Assembly: GCA_046160825.1 (NCBI GenBank)
Contig: JBJXHC010000079.1
Coordinates: 1-38,397, forward strand
DNA from: JBJXHC01 sp046160825
Lineage (GTDB): Bacteria; Bacteroidota; Ignavibacteria; UBA10030; UBA6906
Reading direction: 5' to 3'
DNA length: 38,397 bases
A model generated the notes under the pieces. The model was not told the DNA's origin. It saw only the letters and a list, made by a program, of their open reading frames with translations, and did not search any database. The position numbers and the translations under genes are program-made. Shown here piece after piece: positions 16,257 to 26,065 of the stretch. Every line of letters begins with the position of its first letter. Position 1 is the stretch's first letter.

Positions 16257-19200
16257 ATGTCGTTCATGCATCACGAGAGAGAGCCAAAGAAGAATTTCAC
16301 CAGGATTGTCATCAGTCTGGCGTCGTCCGATCTGATTTTGCAGCGGTCGCACGGAGAAGTGACAAAGCCGGAAACGATCAACTACCGTTCATTCCGTCCG
16401 GAGAAGGATGGTTTGTTCTGCGAGAAGATCTTCGGCCCGGTGCGCGACTGGGAATGTCATTGCGGCAAGTACAAACGCATCCGTTATCGCGGTATTATCT
16501 GCGACCGGTGCGGTGTTGAAGTAACGCAAAAGAGTGTGCGGCGCGAACGGATGGGGCACATTGCTCTGGCCGTTCCGGTGGTACATATCTGGTATTTCCG
16601 GTCACTTCCGTCGAAGATCGGATATATTCTTGGGATGTCGGCCAAAGATCTCGAGAAGGTCATCTACTATGAATCCTATGTCGTGGTCAATCCCGGTACA
16701 ACGGGATTGCAGAAACGCGATCTCATCTCTGAAGATCAGTACTTTGAAATTCTGGCTACGGTTCCTGCAAACAACGATGACCTTGAACCGACAGACAAAC
16801 GTCGGTTTGTTGCAAAGATTGGTGGCGAGGCGATCAAGGATCTCCTGAAGCAGGTTGACATTAACGCTCTCGCTGCAGAACTGCGCGCACAAATCATCGA
16901 AGAGACCTCTGTCCAGAAAAAGCAGGATGCTCTCAAGCGCCTGCGCGTAGTGGAAGCATTCCGTGAACAGGAAGAAAGCCCGATGAACAAGCCCGAGTGG
17001 ATGGTGCTGGATATTATTCCAGTGATCCCGCCCGAACTCCGGCCTCTCGTTCCTCTTGAAGGCGGACGGTTTGCAACGTCCGACCTGAATGATCTCTACC
17101 GACGAGTGATCATTCGTAACAACCGTTTGAAACGCCTGATCGAAATCAAGGCTCCGGACGTCATCTTGCGGAATGAAAAACGTATGTTGCAAGAGGCGGT
17201 GGATTCACTCTTTGATAATTCACGCCGCGTGAATGCCGTTCGTAGTGACAACAATCGTGCACTCAAATCCCTTTCCGATATGTTGAAGGGGAAACAAGGC
17301 CGCTTCCGTCAAAATCTTCTCGGTAAGCGCGTTGACTATTCCGGTCGTTCCGTTATCGTTGTCGGACCCGAACTGCAATTGCATCAGTGCGGTCTCCCGA
17401 AGGATATGGCGGTGGAATTATTCAAGCCCTTTATCATCCGCAAGCTCATTGAGCGCGGTTTTGTTAAGACTGTGAAGAGTGCGAAGAAGACAGTTGACAA
17501 GAAAGGCCCGGAGGTGTGGGAGATCCTCGAGAATATCATTGATGGTCATCCGGTACTGTTGAACCGTGCCCCGACACTTCACCGACTCGGCATCCAGGCA
17601 TTCCAACCCGTATTGGTTGAGGGTAAGGCTATACGCATTCACCCGATGGTGTGTACTGCATTCAACGCAGATTTCGATGGCGATCAGATGGCCGTACACG
17701 TACCGTTGTCGTTTGATGCGCAACTCGAAGCACGGGTCCTCATGCTCTCGAGTCATAATATTCTCTCGCCCGCAAGCGGTGCTCCGATTGTAACACCGAC
17801 ACAGGACCAAGTGCTCGGGTGTTATTACTTGACGAAGTCGAGAACAGCAGACCTTGGTGAGGGTATGACCTTCTCCGATATGGAGGAAGTTATCATCGCC
17901 CACAACTACGGGAAGATCGGACTTCATGCACGTATCAAGGTAAGGATCGATGGAAAGTTTGTTGAGACAACGACCGGACGCGTCCTCTTCAATCAAATAG
18001 TTCCCCATGAGATCGGGTACATCAATGAACTCCTCAACAAAAAACGTCTGGTACAAATCATTGCTTCTTCATTCAGAAAAGTCGGCAATCTGAAGACGGC
18101 AGAGTTCCTCGACAGGTTGAAAGAGACCGGGTTTAAGTATGCCACCAAGGGCGGGCTCTCGGTCAGTCTGGATGATGTGACGATTCCCAAAGAGAAGGAA
18201 GAAATCATCTCGAAAGCACAGAAGAGTGTGGACGAGGTGTACAGCCAGTATACGCGTGGCTTTATTACCAATGGTGAACGCTACAATAAGGTAATCGATA
18301 TTTGGACCCGCGCGACGACGCGAGTGGCAGAGCGATTATTCGATTCACTTCAGCATTCACGGAGTGGATTCAATTCACTATATATGATGGTGGATTCCGG
18401 TGCCCGCGGTTCCAAAGAGCAGGTGCGTCAGCTTGCAGGTATGCGCGGGTTGATGGCGAAACCACAGAAAAGTCTGTCTGGCGCAACCGGCGAGTTAATT
18501 GAGAATCCGATCATTGCAAACTTTCGCGAGGGTCTCTCGATTCTCGAGTATTTTATTTCAACGCACGGTGCACGTAAGGGTCTTGCTGACACCGCGTTGA
18601 AAACAGCGGATGCCGGCTACCTGACACGAAGACTGGTGGATGTGGCACAGGATGCCATCATCTCGCAGGAGGATTGCGGTACAATTCGTGGTGTAATTAC
18701 CGGTGCCCTCAAGGAAGGGGAAGACGTAAAAGAACCTCTGGCCGAACGTATTCTCGGGCGTGTTGCCGTACATGATGTCGTGGATCCGATGTCTGGCGAC
18801 ATTATTGTTCGGTCGGGTGAGGTAATTGATGAAGAGAAGTCCAATAGCGTTGCCGAAACCTCGATTGAAACCGTTGAGATCCGCTCAGTGCTGACATGCG
18901 AGTCGAAGCGCGGGATCTGTGCGCTCTGCTACGGCAGAAATCTGACGACAGGCAAACTCATTCAACCGGGCGAAACGGTTGGTATCATTGCGGCTCAGTC
19001 TATTGGTGAACCGGGTACGCAGTTGACGCTTCGTACATTCCACACGGGTGGTACGGCAAGTCTGATCGCTTCCCAGTCCCAGGTGCAGTCAAAGTTCGAT
19101 GGGAAGTTGCAATACGAGGGGATCAAGTTTATTGAGATGCCGGATGACGATGGCACGAAGATCATCGTCTCTGGTCGAAGTGGTGTTGTGAATGTTCTCG

Positions 19201-20534
19201 ACCAGGACAACCGTATGTTGACAAAATATGATGTCCCATACGGTGCAATTCTCCTCGTTCGAGATGGGGCGAAGGTCACAAAAGGCGAGATTATATATGA
19301 GTGGGACCCTTATAACGCGGTGATTATCTCCGAGCATCCGGGTATTGTAAAGTATCAGGACCTGAAGGAAAATGTTACGTATCGTGAAGAACCTGACGAG
19401 CAGACGGGTCACATCCAAAAAGTTGTTGTCGATTCACGCGACCGGACCCTAAGCCCTGGTGTGATGATCGTAAACAAGAAGGGTCAAAAATTAGCAAGCT
19501 ATATTATTCCCGTTCGTGCTCACCTTGCGATCGATGACGGACAGGAGATCGGGCCGGGAACAATTCTGGTAAAAATTCCCAGAGACATTGGCAAGAATCG
19601 GGACATCACCGGGGGCTTGCCACGTGTGACGGAATTATTCGAGGCGCGCAGCCCGAATGATCCGGCAGTTGTTTCAGAGATAGATGGTAGTGTCAGTTTT
19701 GGTCCCCAAAAACGTGGCTCACGTGAAATCGTAGTCACAAGCCATGATGGCAAGGACGTCCGGAAGTACGCGGTACCACTCGGCAAGCATGTGTTGGTGC
19801 AGGAGAACGATGTTGTGCGCGCCGGTGAACGCTTGTCTGATGGAGCAATCGACCCGCATGATATTCTCCGCATCAAGGGTGTCGGTGCTGTGCAGGAATA
19901 TCTTGTCAACGAAATCCAGGAAGTGTATCGCATTCAAGGTGTGAAGATCAACGACAAGCATATTGAAATCATTGTTCGTCAGATGATGCAGAAGCTGCGC
20001 GTTGCTGACTCGGGCGATACGAAATTCCTTGAAGGCGACTTTGTTGACAAGCTCAAGTTTGATGCAGAGAACGAGAGTCTGCGCGACAAGGTTGTGGTCA
20101 TCAGTAAAGGTGACTCCAAGTTCAAGAACGGCCAGATTGTTCTCAAGAAAAAGGCACGCGAAACCAATGGTGAGCTACGCAAGAAAGCCAAGAAGGTGAT
20201 CGAGTATCGTGATGCAGAGCCTGCGACATCCGAGCCCGTGTTGCTTGGAATCACCTCGGCCGCACTTTCCACGGATAGCTTTATCTCGGCCGCATCATTC
20301 CAGGAAACAACAAAGGTACTCACCGATGCTGCCATCGAAGGAAAAGTTGACTACCTGCTTGGCTTGAAAGAGAATGTTATCATGGGACACCTCATTCCGG
20401 CTGGTACGGGTCTTAAATACTTTGGAGATATTATTGTCACTACTGTCGATCACCAACCAGGCGTGGACAGCGAGAAGGCAAGCCCGGAGGTCCCAACAAA
20501 AAAGGTGCGCGGCAGAGAAAAAGTGAGCGCCTAA
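16257..20534 (+). CDS. rpoC: DNA-directed RNA polymerase subunit beta'
   Basis: The 1425-residue subunit binds the catalytic Mg2+ through 'NADFDGDQMAVH' (D472, D474, D476). The N-terminal zinc ribbon uses C67, C69, C82 and C85, and the second zinc site uses C807, C881, C888 and C891. The trigger-loop/bridge-helix region includes 'GIIAAQSIGEPGTQLTLRTFH'. A GGAGGA ribosome site precedes the ATG. Length and the unsplit gene fit Bacteroidota and relatives. Confidence 0.98.
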   Translation: MSFMHHEREPKKNFTRIVISLASSDLILQRSHGEVTKPETINYRSFRPEKDGLFCEKIFGPVRDWECHCGKYKRIRYRGIICDRCGVEVTQKSVRRERMGHIALAVPVVHIWYFRSLPSKIGYILGMSAKDLEKVIYYESYVVVNPGTTGLQKRDLISEDQYFEILATVPANNDDLEPTDKRRFVAKIGGEAIKDLLKQVDINALAAELRAQIIEETSVQKKQDALKRLRVVEAFREQEESPMNKPEWMVLDIIPVIPPELRPLVPLEGGRFATSDLNDLYRRVIIRNNRLKRLIEIKAPDVILRNEKRMLQEAVDSLFDNSRRVNAVRSDNNRALKSLSDMLKGKQGRFRQNLLGKRVDYSGRSVIVVGPELQLHQCGLPKDMAVELFKPFIIRKLIERGFVKTVKSAKKTVDKKGPEVWEILENIIDGHPVLLNRAPTLHRLGIQAFQPVLVEGKAIRIHPMVCTAFNADFDGDQMAVHVPLSFDAQLEARVLMLSSHNILSPASGAPIVTPTQDQVLGCYYLTKSRTADLGEGMTFSDMEEVIIAHNYGKIGLHARIKVRIDGKFVETTTGRVLFNQIVPHEIGYINELLNKKRLVQIIASSFRKVGNLKTAEFLDRLKETGFKYATKGGLSVSLDDVTIPKEKEEIISKAQKSVDEVYSQYTRGFITNGERYNKVIDIWTRATTRVAERLFDSLQHSRSGFNSLYMMVDSGARGSKEQVRQLAGMRGLMAKPQKSLSGATGELIENPIIANFREGLSILEYFISTHGARKGLADTALKTADAGYLTRRLVDVAQDAIISQEDCGTIRGVITGALKEGEDVKEPLAERILGRVAVHDVVDPMSGDIIVRSGEVIDEEKSNSVAETSIETVEIRSVLTCESKRGICALCYGRNLTTGKLIQPGETVGIIAAQSIGEPGTQLTLRTFHTGGTASLIASQSQVQSKFDGKLQYEGIKFIEMPDDDGTKIIVSGRSGVVNVLDQDNRMLTKYDVPYGAILLVRDGAKVTKGEIIYEWDPYNAVIISEHPGIVKYQDLKENVTYREEPDEQTGHIQKVVVDSRDRTLSPGVMIVNKKGQKLASYIIPVRAHLAIDDGQEIGPGTILVKIPRDIGKNRDITGGLPRVTELFEARSPNDPAVVSEIDGSVSFGPQKRGSREIVVTSHDGKDVRKYAVPLGKHVLVQENDVVRAGERLSDGAIDPHDILRIKGVGAVQEYLVNEIQEVYRIQGVKINDKHIEIIVRQMMQKLRVADSGDTKFLEGDFVDKLKFDAENESLRDKVVVISKGDSKFKNGQIVLKKKARETNGELRKKAKKVIEYRDAEPATSEPVLLGITSAALSTDSFISAASFQETTKVLTDAAIEGKVDYLLGLKENVIMGHLIPAGTGLKYFGDIIVTTVDHQPGVDSEKASPEVPTKKVRGREKVSA

Positions 20535-20547
20535 CAGATAGTGGTTC

Positions 20548-20576
20548 TTGACAAGAGAGGTGTTTTTTTGTATCTT
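20548..20576 (+). promoter_or_regulatory. Strong sigma-70-like promoter for the str genes
   Basis: A consensus TTGACA (20548-20553), an exact 17-base spacer containing seven T in a row, and TATCTT (20571-20576) lie 14 bases after the rpoC stop and about 50 bases before rpsL. This would start a new transcript for rpsL-rpsG-fusA-tuf. Confidence 0.75.
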
Positions 20577-20628
20577 ATCAAGCTTTCTTTAACCGATCAT
20601 CCTTGCTGTAAACCCTACGGAGTTAGCG

Positions 20629-21003
20629 TTGCCAACGATTAACCAGCTGGTCAGAAAAAGCCGGAAACGTGTCACTTGGAAGAGTAAGGCTCCCGCTATG
20701 GAAGGAAGCCCTCAAAAGCGTGGGGTTTGCACGCGTGTGTATACAACAACCCCCAAGAAGCCCAATTCTGCCCTTCGTAAGGTCGCTCGTGTTCGGCTGA
20801 CAAATCATCTTGAGGTAACGGCGTACATTCCCGGAGAAGGCCATAACCTTCAGGAGCACTCGATAGTAATGATCCGTGGTGGCAGGGTTAAGGATTTGCC
20901 TGGAGTCCGCTATCATATTATCCGCGGTACGCTTGATACAGCCGGTGTTGCCGATAGGAAGCAGGGCCGATCGAAATATGGCGCCAAAAGAGCCAAATCG
21001 TAA
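20629..21003 (+). CDS. rpsL: 30S ribosomal protein S12
   Basis: The 124-residue protein of the decoding centre contains 'TTTPKKPNSALRKVARVRL' and 'GGRVKDLPGVRYH'. The residues at the streptomycin-resistance positions (K43, K88) are wild type, and D89, the site methylthiolated by RimO in E. coli, is present. The start is TTG, with ACGGAG upstream. Confidence 0.98.
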   Translation: MPTINQLVRKSRKRVTWKSKAPAMEGSPQKRGVCTRVYTTTPKKPNSALRKVARVRLTNHLEVTAYIPGEGHNLQEHSIVMIRGGRVKDLPGVRYHIIRGTLDTAGVADRKQGRSKYGAKRAKS

Positions 21004-21026
21004 TCATTTTTTGAGATAGTTATCCT

Positions 21027-21494
21027 GTGAGAAAGAAACTAGCATCATCAAGGACCACGAGTCCCGACCCGAAGTTTAATGATCTTCTGGTTTCGCAGTT
21101 CATCAATTCTGTGATGAAGAGTGGAAAAAAGCACCTTGCCCGCCGTATTGTATATGATTCCTTCGCTCTTATCGAAGAGCGTGGCAAAGGAGTGGGGCTT
21201 GATGTTTTCAAGAAGGCAGTGAGCAACACAAGGCCAGTCCTTGAAGTGAAGGCGCGAAGGGTTGGCGGAGCGACGTATCAGGTACCGACCGAAGTCCGGG
21301 GTGATCGCAGTGTGGCTCTCGCCATTCGCTGGCTGATCAATTACGCAAGCGAACGAAAGGATCGGTCGATGTCCCAACGCCTCGCGGCAGAATTCATGGC
21401 CGCCGCCGGCGGTGAGGGAAGCGCAGTGAAGAAGCGGGAAGAGACGCACAAGATGGCCGAGGCAAACAAGGCGTTTGCCCATTTTAAGTGGTAA
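21027..21494 (+). CDS. rpsG: 30S ribosomal protein S7
   Basis: The 155-residue protein nucleates assembly of the 30S head. It has 'SGKKHLARRIVYDSF', 'EVKARRVGGATYQVPTEV' and 'ALAIRWLINYASERKDRSM', all typical. The start is GTG with only a weak GAGAT site, 23 bases after rpsL, so translation may depend on rpsL. Confidence 0.97.
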   Translation: MRKKLASSRTTSPDPKFNDLLVSQFINSVMKSGKKHLARRIVYDSFALIEERGKGVGLDVFKKAVSNTRPVLEVKARRVGGATYQVPTEVRGDRSVALAIRWLINYASERKDRSMSQRLAAEFMAAAGGEGSAVKKREETHKMAEANKAFAHFKW

Positions 21495-21521
21495 CAGGAA
21501 TGTGAAAGAGTTTTTGAGATC

Positions 21522-23615
21522 ATGCCCAGACAGTACCCATTAGAGAGAACACGGAACATCGGAATTAGCGCCCACATCGACGCGGGAAAAACCACGACGA
21601 CAGAGCGTATTTTGTTCTATACGGGTGTTCTTCACCGCATGGGCGAAGTCCATGATGGTGCTGCAACCATGGACTGGATGGAGCAGGAGAAGGAACGTGG
21701 AATTACCATTACTTCCGCCGCCACCACGTGCTTCTGGAATAGTCACCGTATCAACATCATTGATACCCCGGGCCACGTTGATTTTACTGTTGAGGTTGAG
21801 CGTTCTCTGCGCGTGCTTGATGGTGCTATAGCATTGTTTTGTTCCGTCGGTGGTGTGGAGCCGCAATCTGAGACCGTCTGGCGTCAAATGGACAAGTATG
21901 GCGTCCCACGTATCGCATTCGTCAATAAGATGGATCGCGTTGGAGCGGATTTCCTTGGCGCGGTACAGATGATGAAGGATCGTCTTGGCGCAAATGCGGT
22001 TCCTATTCAGCTTCCTGTGGGTGAAGGCGATATTTTTTCGGGTATTATTGATCTTGTGACGATGAAAGCCCGCATGTACAAGGAATCGTCGTTGGGCGCC
22101 GAGTGGGAGGATATGGATATCCCCCACGATATGCAGGCGAAAGCGCAGGTACATCGGACGAAAATGTTGGAAGCGATTTCCGATGAGGATGATTCTTTGC
22201 TGGAGAAGTATCTCGAGGGAAAGGATATTACTCCAAAAGAAATCATGGTTGTTCTCCGTCGCGCGGCATTGAAGGTGAGCATTGTTCCGGTGTTATGCGG
22301 CTCATCGTTCAAGAACAAGGGTGTCCAGTCTTTATTGGATGCCGTGATTGATTATCTCCCGTCCCCTGTGGATTTGAATGAAGGAACCGTCACAGGTCAT
22401 CACGTGAATATGACGGACAAGATGGTCCGCAAGATTGACGATAAGGAAAAGTTTACGGCACTCGCTTTCAAGATCATGACAGACCCCTTTGTCGGAAAAT
22501 TGACATACTTCCGGGTTTATTCAGGCACGCTTAAGTCGGGTTCGTACGTCTTCAATTCCATCTCCGAAAAGAAGGAACGCATCAGTCGCATTCTGCGTAT
22601 GCATGCCAACACACGGGAAGATGTCGATGAGGCATATTCCGGTGACATCGTTGCGGCCGTGGGTTTGAAGTTCACCCGCACCGGCGATACCCTGTGCGAT
22701 GAGGCCGATCAGATCGTTCTTGAGAAAATGACATTCCCTGATCCTGTGATCCACGTTGCCATTGAACCGAAGACAAAGGCGGACCAAGAGAAGATGGGCG
22801 AGGCGATGGCGAAACTTGCCGAGGAAGATCCCACGCTACGCATTTCTTCGAACGAAGAAACCGGGCAGACCATTATTAGTGGTATGGGAGAATTGCATCT
22901 TGAGATTATTGTGGATCGCATGAAGCGCGAGTTTCGCGTCGAGGCGAACATCGGTAAGCCGCAGGTCGCCTACAAAGAAACCATCCGCAAGAAGGTGGAG
23001 GCTGAAGGTAAGTTCGTACGTCAATCCGGTGGACGTGGTCAGTTTGGTCATGTCTGGATTGAACTCGAACCGAACGAAATCGGAAAAGGCTTCGAGTTTG
23101 AGAATGCCATTGTCGGTGGAGTAATTCCAAAAGAATTTATCAGACCGGTCGAGCAGGGGATTGTCGAGGCGATGAAAAACGGCGTGCTGGCGGGATATCC
23201 CATGGAAGATATCAAGGTGAAACTTTTTGACGGATCGTATCACGACGTCGATTCATCGGAAATGGCTTTCAAGGTCGCCGGCTCCATGGCTTTCAAGGAA
23301 GCGGCCCGCAAGGCCAATCCGGTCTTGCTCGAACCGATCATGGGTGTGGAAGTGGTTACTCCTGAGGAGTACATGGGCGATGTCATCGGCGATTTGAATT
23401 CCCGTCGCGGAAAGATCGAAGGCATGACTCCGCGCAAGGACGCGCAGGTCGTTAAGGCCGCGGTTCCTTTGTCCGAGATGTTTGGTTATTCCACCGCGCT
23501 GCGGTCGATGACGCAGGGACGTGCGATCTATACGATGGAGCTGTCGCATTACGATGAAACCCCGAAGAGTGTTGCCGAGCAGATCATAGAAAAAGTCAAG
23601 GGTAAGGCAGCATAG
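21522..23615 (+). CDS. fusA: Elongation factor G
   Basis: The 697-residue translocation GTPase has a P-loop AHIDAGKTT (17-25), switch II 'DTPGHVDF' and 'NKMDR'. Domains II-V follow, with 'GGRGQFGHV' in domain IV and a C-terminus 'MTQGRAIYTMELSHYDE'. It lies in the classical rpsL-rpsG-fusA-tuf order. Confidence 0.98.
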   Translation: MPRQYPLERTRNIGISAHIDAGKTTTTERILFYTGVLHRMGEVHDGAATMDWMEQEKERGITITSAATTCFWNSHRINIIDTPGHVDFTVEVERSLRVLDGAIALFCSVGGVEPQSETVWRQMDKYGVPRIAFVNKMDRVGADFLGAVQMMKDRLGANAVPIQLPVGEGDIFSGIIDLVTMKARMYKESSLGAEWEDMDIPHDMQAKAQVHRTKMLEAISDEDDSLLEKYLEGKDITPKEIMVVLRRAALKVSIVPVLCGSSFKNKGVQSLLDAVIDYLPSPVDLNEGTVTGHHVNMTDKMVRKIDDKEKFTALAFKIMTDPFVGKLTYFRVYSGTLKSGSYVFNSISEKKERISRILRMHANTREDVDEAYSGDIVAAVGLKFTRTGDTLCDEADQIVLEKMTFPDPVIHVAIEPKTKADQEKMGEAMAKLAEEDPTLRISSNEETGQTIISGMGELHLEIIVDRMKREFRVEANIGKPQVAYKETIRKKVEAEGKFVRQSGGRGQFGHVWIELEPNEIGKGFEFENAIVGGVIPKEFIRPVEQGIVEAMKNGVLAGYPMEDIKVKLFDGSYHDVDSSEMAFKVAGSMAFKEAARKANPVLLEPIMGVEVVTPEEYMGDVIGDLNSRRGKIEGMTPRKDAQVVKAAVPLSEMFGYSTALRSMTQGRAIYTMELSHYDETPKSVAEQIIEKVKGKAA

Positions 23616-23664
23616 CCCCGAAAATAAGAACACATCAGTCCTTTTTTAGTTAAGGAGTGCAACC

Positions 23665-24876
23665 ATGGCAAAAGAGAAATTCACACGAGACAAACCGCAT
23701 CTCAACGTCGGTACAATTGGACACGTTGATCACGGGAAGACCACGCTGACCGCAGCCATCACCATGGTGCTGGCAAAGAAGGGGCTTTCGCAGATTCGTA
23801 CGTTCGACAGTATCGATAACGCTCCCGAAGAACGTGAACGTGGTATTACCATCGCAACGGCACACGTTGAGTACGCGACAGAAAAACGCCATTATGCTCA
23901 CGTCGATTGCCCGGGACATGCCGACTACGTGAAGAACATGATCACCGGTGCCGCCCAGATGGACGGTGCCATTCTCGTTGTTGCCGCGACAGACGGACCG
24001 ATGCCGCAGACACGAGAACACATTCTTCTTGCCCGTCAAGTAGGCGTGCCCAGGATTGTCGTGTTTATGAACAAGGTGGACGCGGTGGACGATCCGGAGT
24101 TGCTTGATCTTGTGGAGCTGGAGTTGCGTGATCTGCTCAAGAAGTATGAATTCCCCGGAGATGAGATTCCTATTATCCGCGGAAGCGCGTTGAAGGCAAT
24201 GGAAGCCGCCGTCCGACCCGATAGCAAATCGGATGATCCGGCGTTCAAGTCCATCATGGATTTGATGGATGCAGTGGACAGTTATATTCCGGTGCCGCAG
24301 CGTGAAGTTGACAAGCCATTCCTTATGCCGGTCGAAGACGTGTTTTCCATTACAGGTCGCGGTACCGTTGGTACCGGTCGTGTGGAACGCGGCAAGGCAA
24401 AGGTCGGCGAGGAAGTCGAGATCATCGGGCTCGGTGCCCACATGAAGAGTGTCATCACGGGTGCGGAAATGTTCCGCAAGGAATTGGACGAAGTAACGGC
24501 TGGTGATAACGCCGGATTGTTGCTCCGTGGTGTTGATAAGACAATGCTTGAGCGTGGAATGGTTATTGCCAAGCCGGGTTCCATCACGCCTCACAAGAAG
24601 TTCTCTGCCCAGGTGTACGTGTTGAAGAAAGAAGAAGGTGGCCGTCACACGCCGTTCTTTACGGGGTACCGACCACAGTTTTATTTCCGCACAACCGACG
24701 TGACGGGAGTGGCGACATTGCCAGGCGGTATGGAAATGGTCATGCCTGGTGATAACATCGACGGTATGAGCATTGAATTAATCACCAACATCGCCATGGA
24801 AGAAGGTCTTCGTTTCGCTATCCGCGAAGGTGGACACACGGTCGGTGCGGGTGTTGTAACAAAAATTGTTGAGTAA
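23665..24876 (+). CDS. tuf: Elongation factor Tu
   Basis: The 403-residue protein delivers aminoacyl-tRNA to the ribosome. It shows GHVDHGKTT (19-27), DCPGHADYVKNM and MNKVD. It is slightly longer than the 394 residues of E. coli EF-Tu because of a longer loop around 'VRPDSKSDDPAFKS'. An AAGGAG site precedes the ATG. It is the only tuf gene in the window; a second copy might exist elsewhere. A terminator-like hairpin follows. Confidence 0.98.
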   Translation: MAKEKFTRDKPHLNVGTIGHVDHGKTTLTAAITMVLAKKGLSQIRTFDSIDNAPEERERGITIATAHVEYATEKRHYAHVDCPGHADYVKNMITGAAQMDGAILVVAATDGPMPQTREHILLARQVGVPRIVVFMNKVDAVDDPELLDLVELELRDLLKKYEFPGDEIPIIRGSALKAMEAAVRPDSKSDDPAFKSIMDLMDAVDSYIPVPQREVDKPFLMPVEDVFSITGRGTVGTGRVERGKAKVGEEVEIIGLGAHMKSVITGAEMFRKELDEVTAGDNAGLLLRGVDKTMLERGMVIAKPGSITPHKKFSAQVYVLKKEEGGRHTPFFTGYRPQFYFRTTDVTGVATLPGGMEMVMPGDNIDGMSIELITNIAMEEGLRFAIREGGHTVGAGVVTKIVE

Positions 24877-24888
24877 TGATGGTTCGTG

Positions 24889-24917
24889 GAGAGCAGCTTG
24901 TGCTGCTCTCTTTCTTG
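24889..24917 (+). terminator. Rho-independent terminator or attenuator after tuf
   Basis: GAGAGCAGC (24889-24897) and GCTGCTCTC (24902-24910) form a perfect 9-bp stem with a 4-base loop, followed by TTTCTTG. It begins 12 bases after the tuf stop and 36 bases before rpsJ, leaving little room for a new promoter, so partial read-through is likely. Confidence 0.7.
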
Positions 24918-24945
24918 TGGTTTGATTACACGGAGTAGAAACAAA

Positions 24946-25254
24946 GTGGCCGGACAAAAAATACGAATCAAACTCAAATCGTACGATCACAACCTGATCG
25001 ACAAGTCTGCGGAAAAGATCATCAAGACTGTGAAGTCAACAGGCGCTGTGGTTGCTGGCCCGATTCCGTTGCCCACGAAGCGTACGGTCTATACTGTGCT
25101 TCGTTCACCTCACGTTGATAAGAAGTCGAGAGAACAATTCGAGACGCGTTCACACAAACGGCTGATCGATATTCTCAACTCGACCAACAAGACGGTAGAC
25201 TCCCTGATGAAGCTCGATTTACCCGCAGGAGTTGACGTCGAGATCAAAGTGTAA
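24946..25254 (+). CDS. rpsJ: 30S ribosomal protein S10
   Basis: The 102-residue protein of the 30S head also binds NusG and NusB in antitermination. 'QKIRIKLKSYDHNLIDKSAEKI' and 'LPTKRTVYTVLRSPHVDKKSREQFE' are canonical. The GTG at 24946 with CGGAGTAG upstream gives the normal length; a longer in-frame ATG start at 24886 would translate the terminator hairpin and is rejected. Confidence 0.97.
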   Translation: MAGQKIRIKLKSYDHNLIDKSAEKIIKTVKSTGAVVAGPIPLPTKRTVYTVLRSPHVDKKSREQFETRSHKRLIDILNSTNKTVDSLMKLDLPAGVDVEIKV

Positions 25255-25417
25255 CTCCGGATATTCTGTTTTGCGAAGTGCTCGTTCTGTCGAACTACAT
25301 ATCGACGGGATGAATAAACGGCGAATTGATGCTGGCGCTGTCCTGATGGATGTGCGTTGGCCGAAGGCACGGCGTTTTGCCGTGGGGCTGTCGTAATTTC
25401 TTTTATATGGATGCAAG
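25255..25417 (+). promoter_or_regulatory. 163-base rpsJ-rplC spacer, possible leader element
   Basis: This gap is unusually long for the S10 operon. It contains a hairpin CACGGC (25368-25373) with GCCGTG (25379-25384) and a smaller GTCGA/TCGAC pair near 25287-25305. No good promoter was seen. It could be a regulatory leader, for example for ribosomal-protein feedback; this is inference. Confidence 0.35.
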
Positions 25418-26047
25418 ATGACAGGACTATTAGGTAAGAAAATCGGAATGACCAGCATTTTTGATGAAACTGGTCAGGTGATTCCATGCACTGTGATTGA
25501 GGCGGGGCCGTGTTTCGTTACTCAGATCAAGACTGAGGACCGCGATGGCTACGAAGCCGTGCAGCTTGGTTTTGATGAGAAAAAAGAACGACTCGTCAAC
25601 AAGCCGCTTCACGGGCATTTTGCGAAATCAAAATCCAAGCCGATGCGCATCCTTCGTGAATTCCGCGGCAAAGGTATCGCCGAGATTCAGCCGGGACAGG
25701 AAATCAAGGTGGAGAGCGTGTTCACCAAGGGCGATGTTGTCTCGATTATCGGCACGTCCAAAGGTCGCGGTTTCCAGGGTGTTGTAAAGCGTCACCACTT
25801 CGGGGGCGGGTTCAGGACACACGGACAAAGTGACCGTGAGCGAGCGCCGGGATCAATAGGCTCGTCGTCTCACCCATCACGCGTGTTCAAGGGTATGCGC
25901 ATGGCCGGACGAATGGGCGGGGAGCAGATTACCGTACGCAACCTGAAGGTTGTTGGTGTAATTGCCGACTCGAATTTGTTGCTCGTGAAGGGTTCGGTGC
26001 CGGGTTCGATTAATGGATATCTCGAAATCCACAAGAAGAAAGCCTAA
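25418..26047 (+). CDS. rplC: 50S ribosomal protein L3
   Basis: The 209-residue protein has the canonical start MTGLLGKKIGMTSIFDETG and the extended loop 'RHHFGGGFRTHGQSDRERAPGSIGSSSHPSRVFKGMRMAGRMG', which reaches the peptidyl-transferase centre. Length is normal. The ribosome site is weak. Confidence 0.98.
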   Translation: MTGLLGKKIGMTSIFDETGQVIPCTVIEAGPCFVTQIKTEDRDGYEAVQLGFDEKKERLVNKPLHGHFAKSKSKPMRILREFRGKGIAEIQPGQEIKVESVFTKGDVVSIIGTSKGRGFQGVVKRHHFGGGFRTHGQSDRERAPGSIGSSSHPSRVFKGMRMAGRMGGEQITVRNLKVVGVIADSNLLLVKGSVPGSINGYLEIHKKKA

Positions 26048-26065
26048 CAGTAAGAGATGCAGCCA

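Noticed and set aside
23650..24648. 332-codon minus-strand frame opposite tuf
   Set aside because: It is an antisense shadow produced by the codon bias of a highly expressed gene.
24886..24945. Longer rpsJ start
   Set aside because: It would translate the terminator hairpin; the GTG at 24946 gives normal S10 length.
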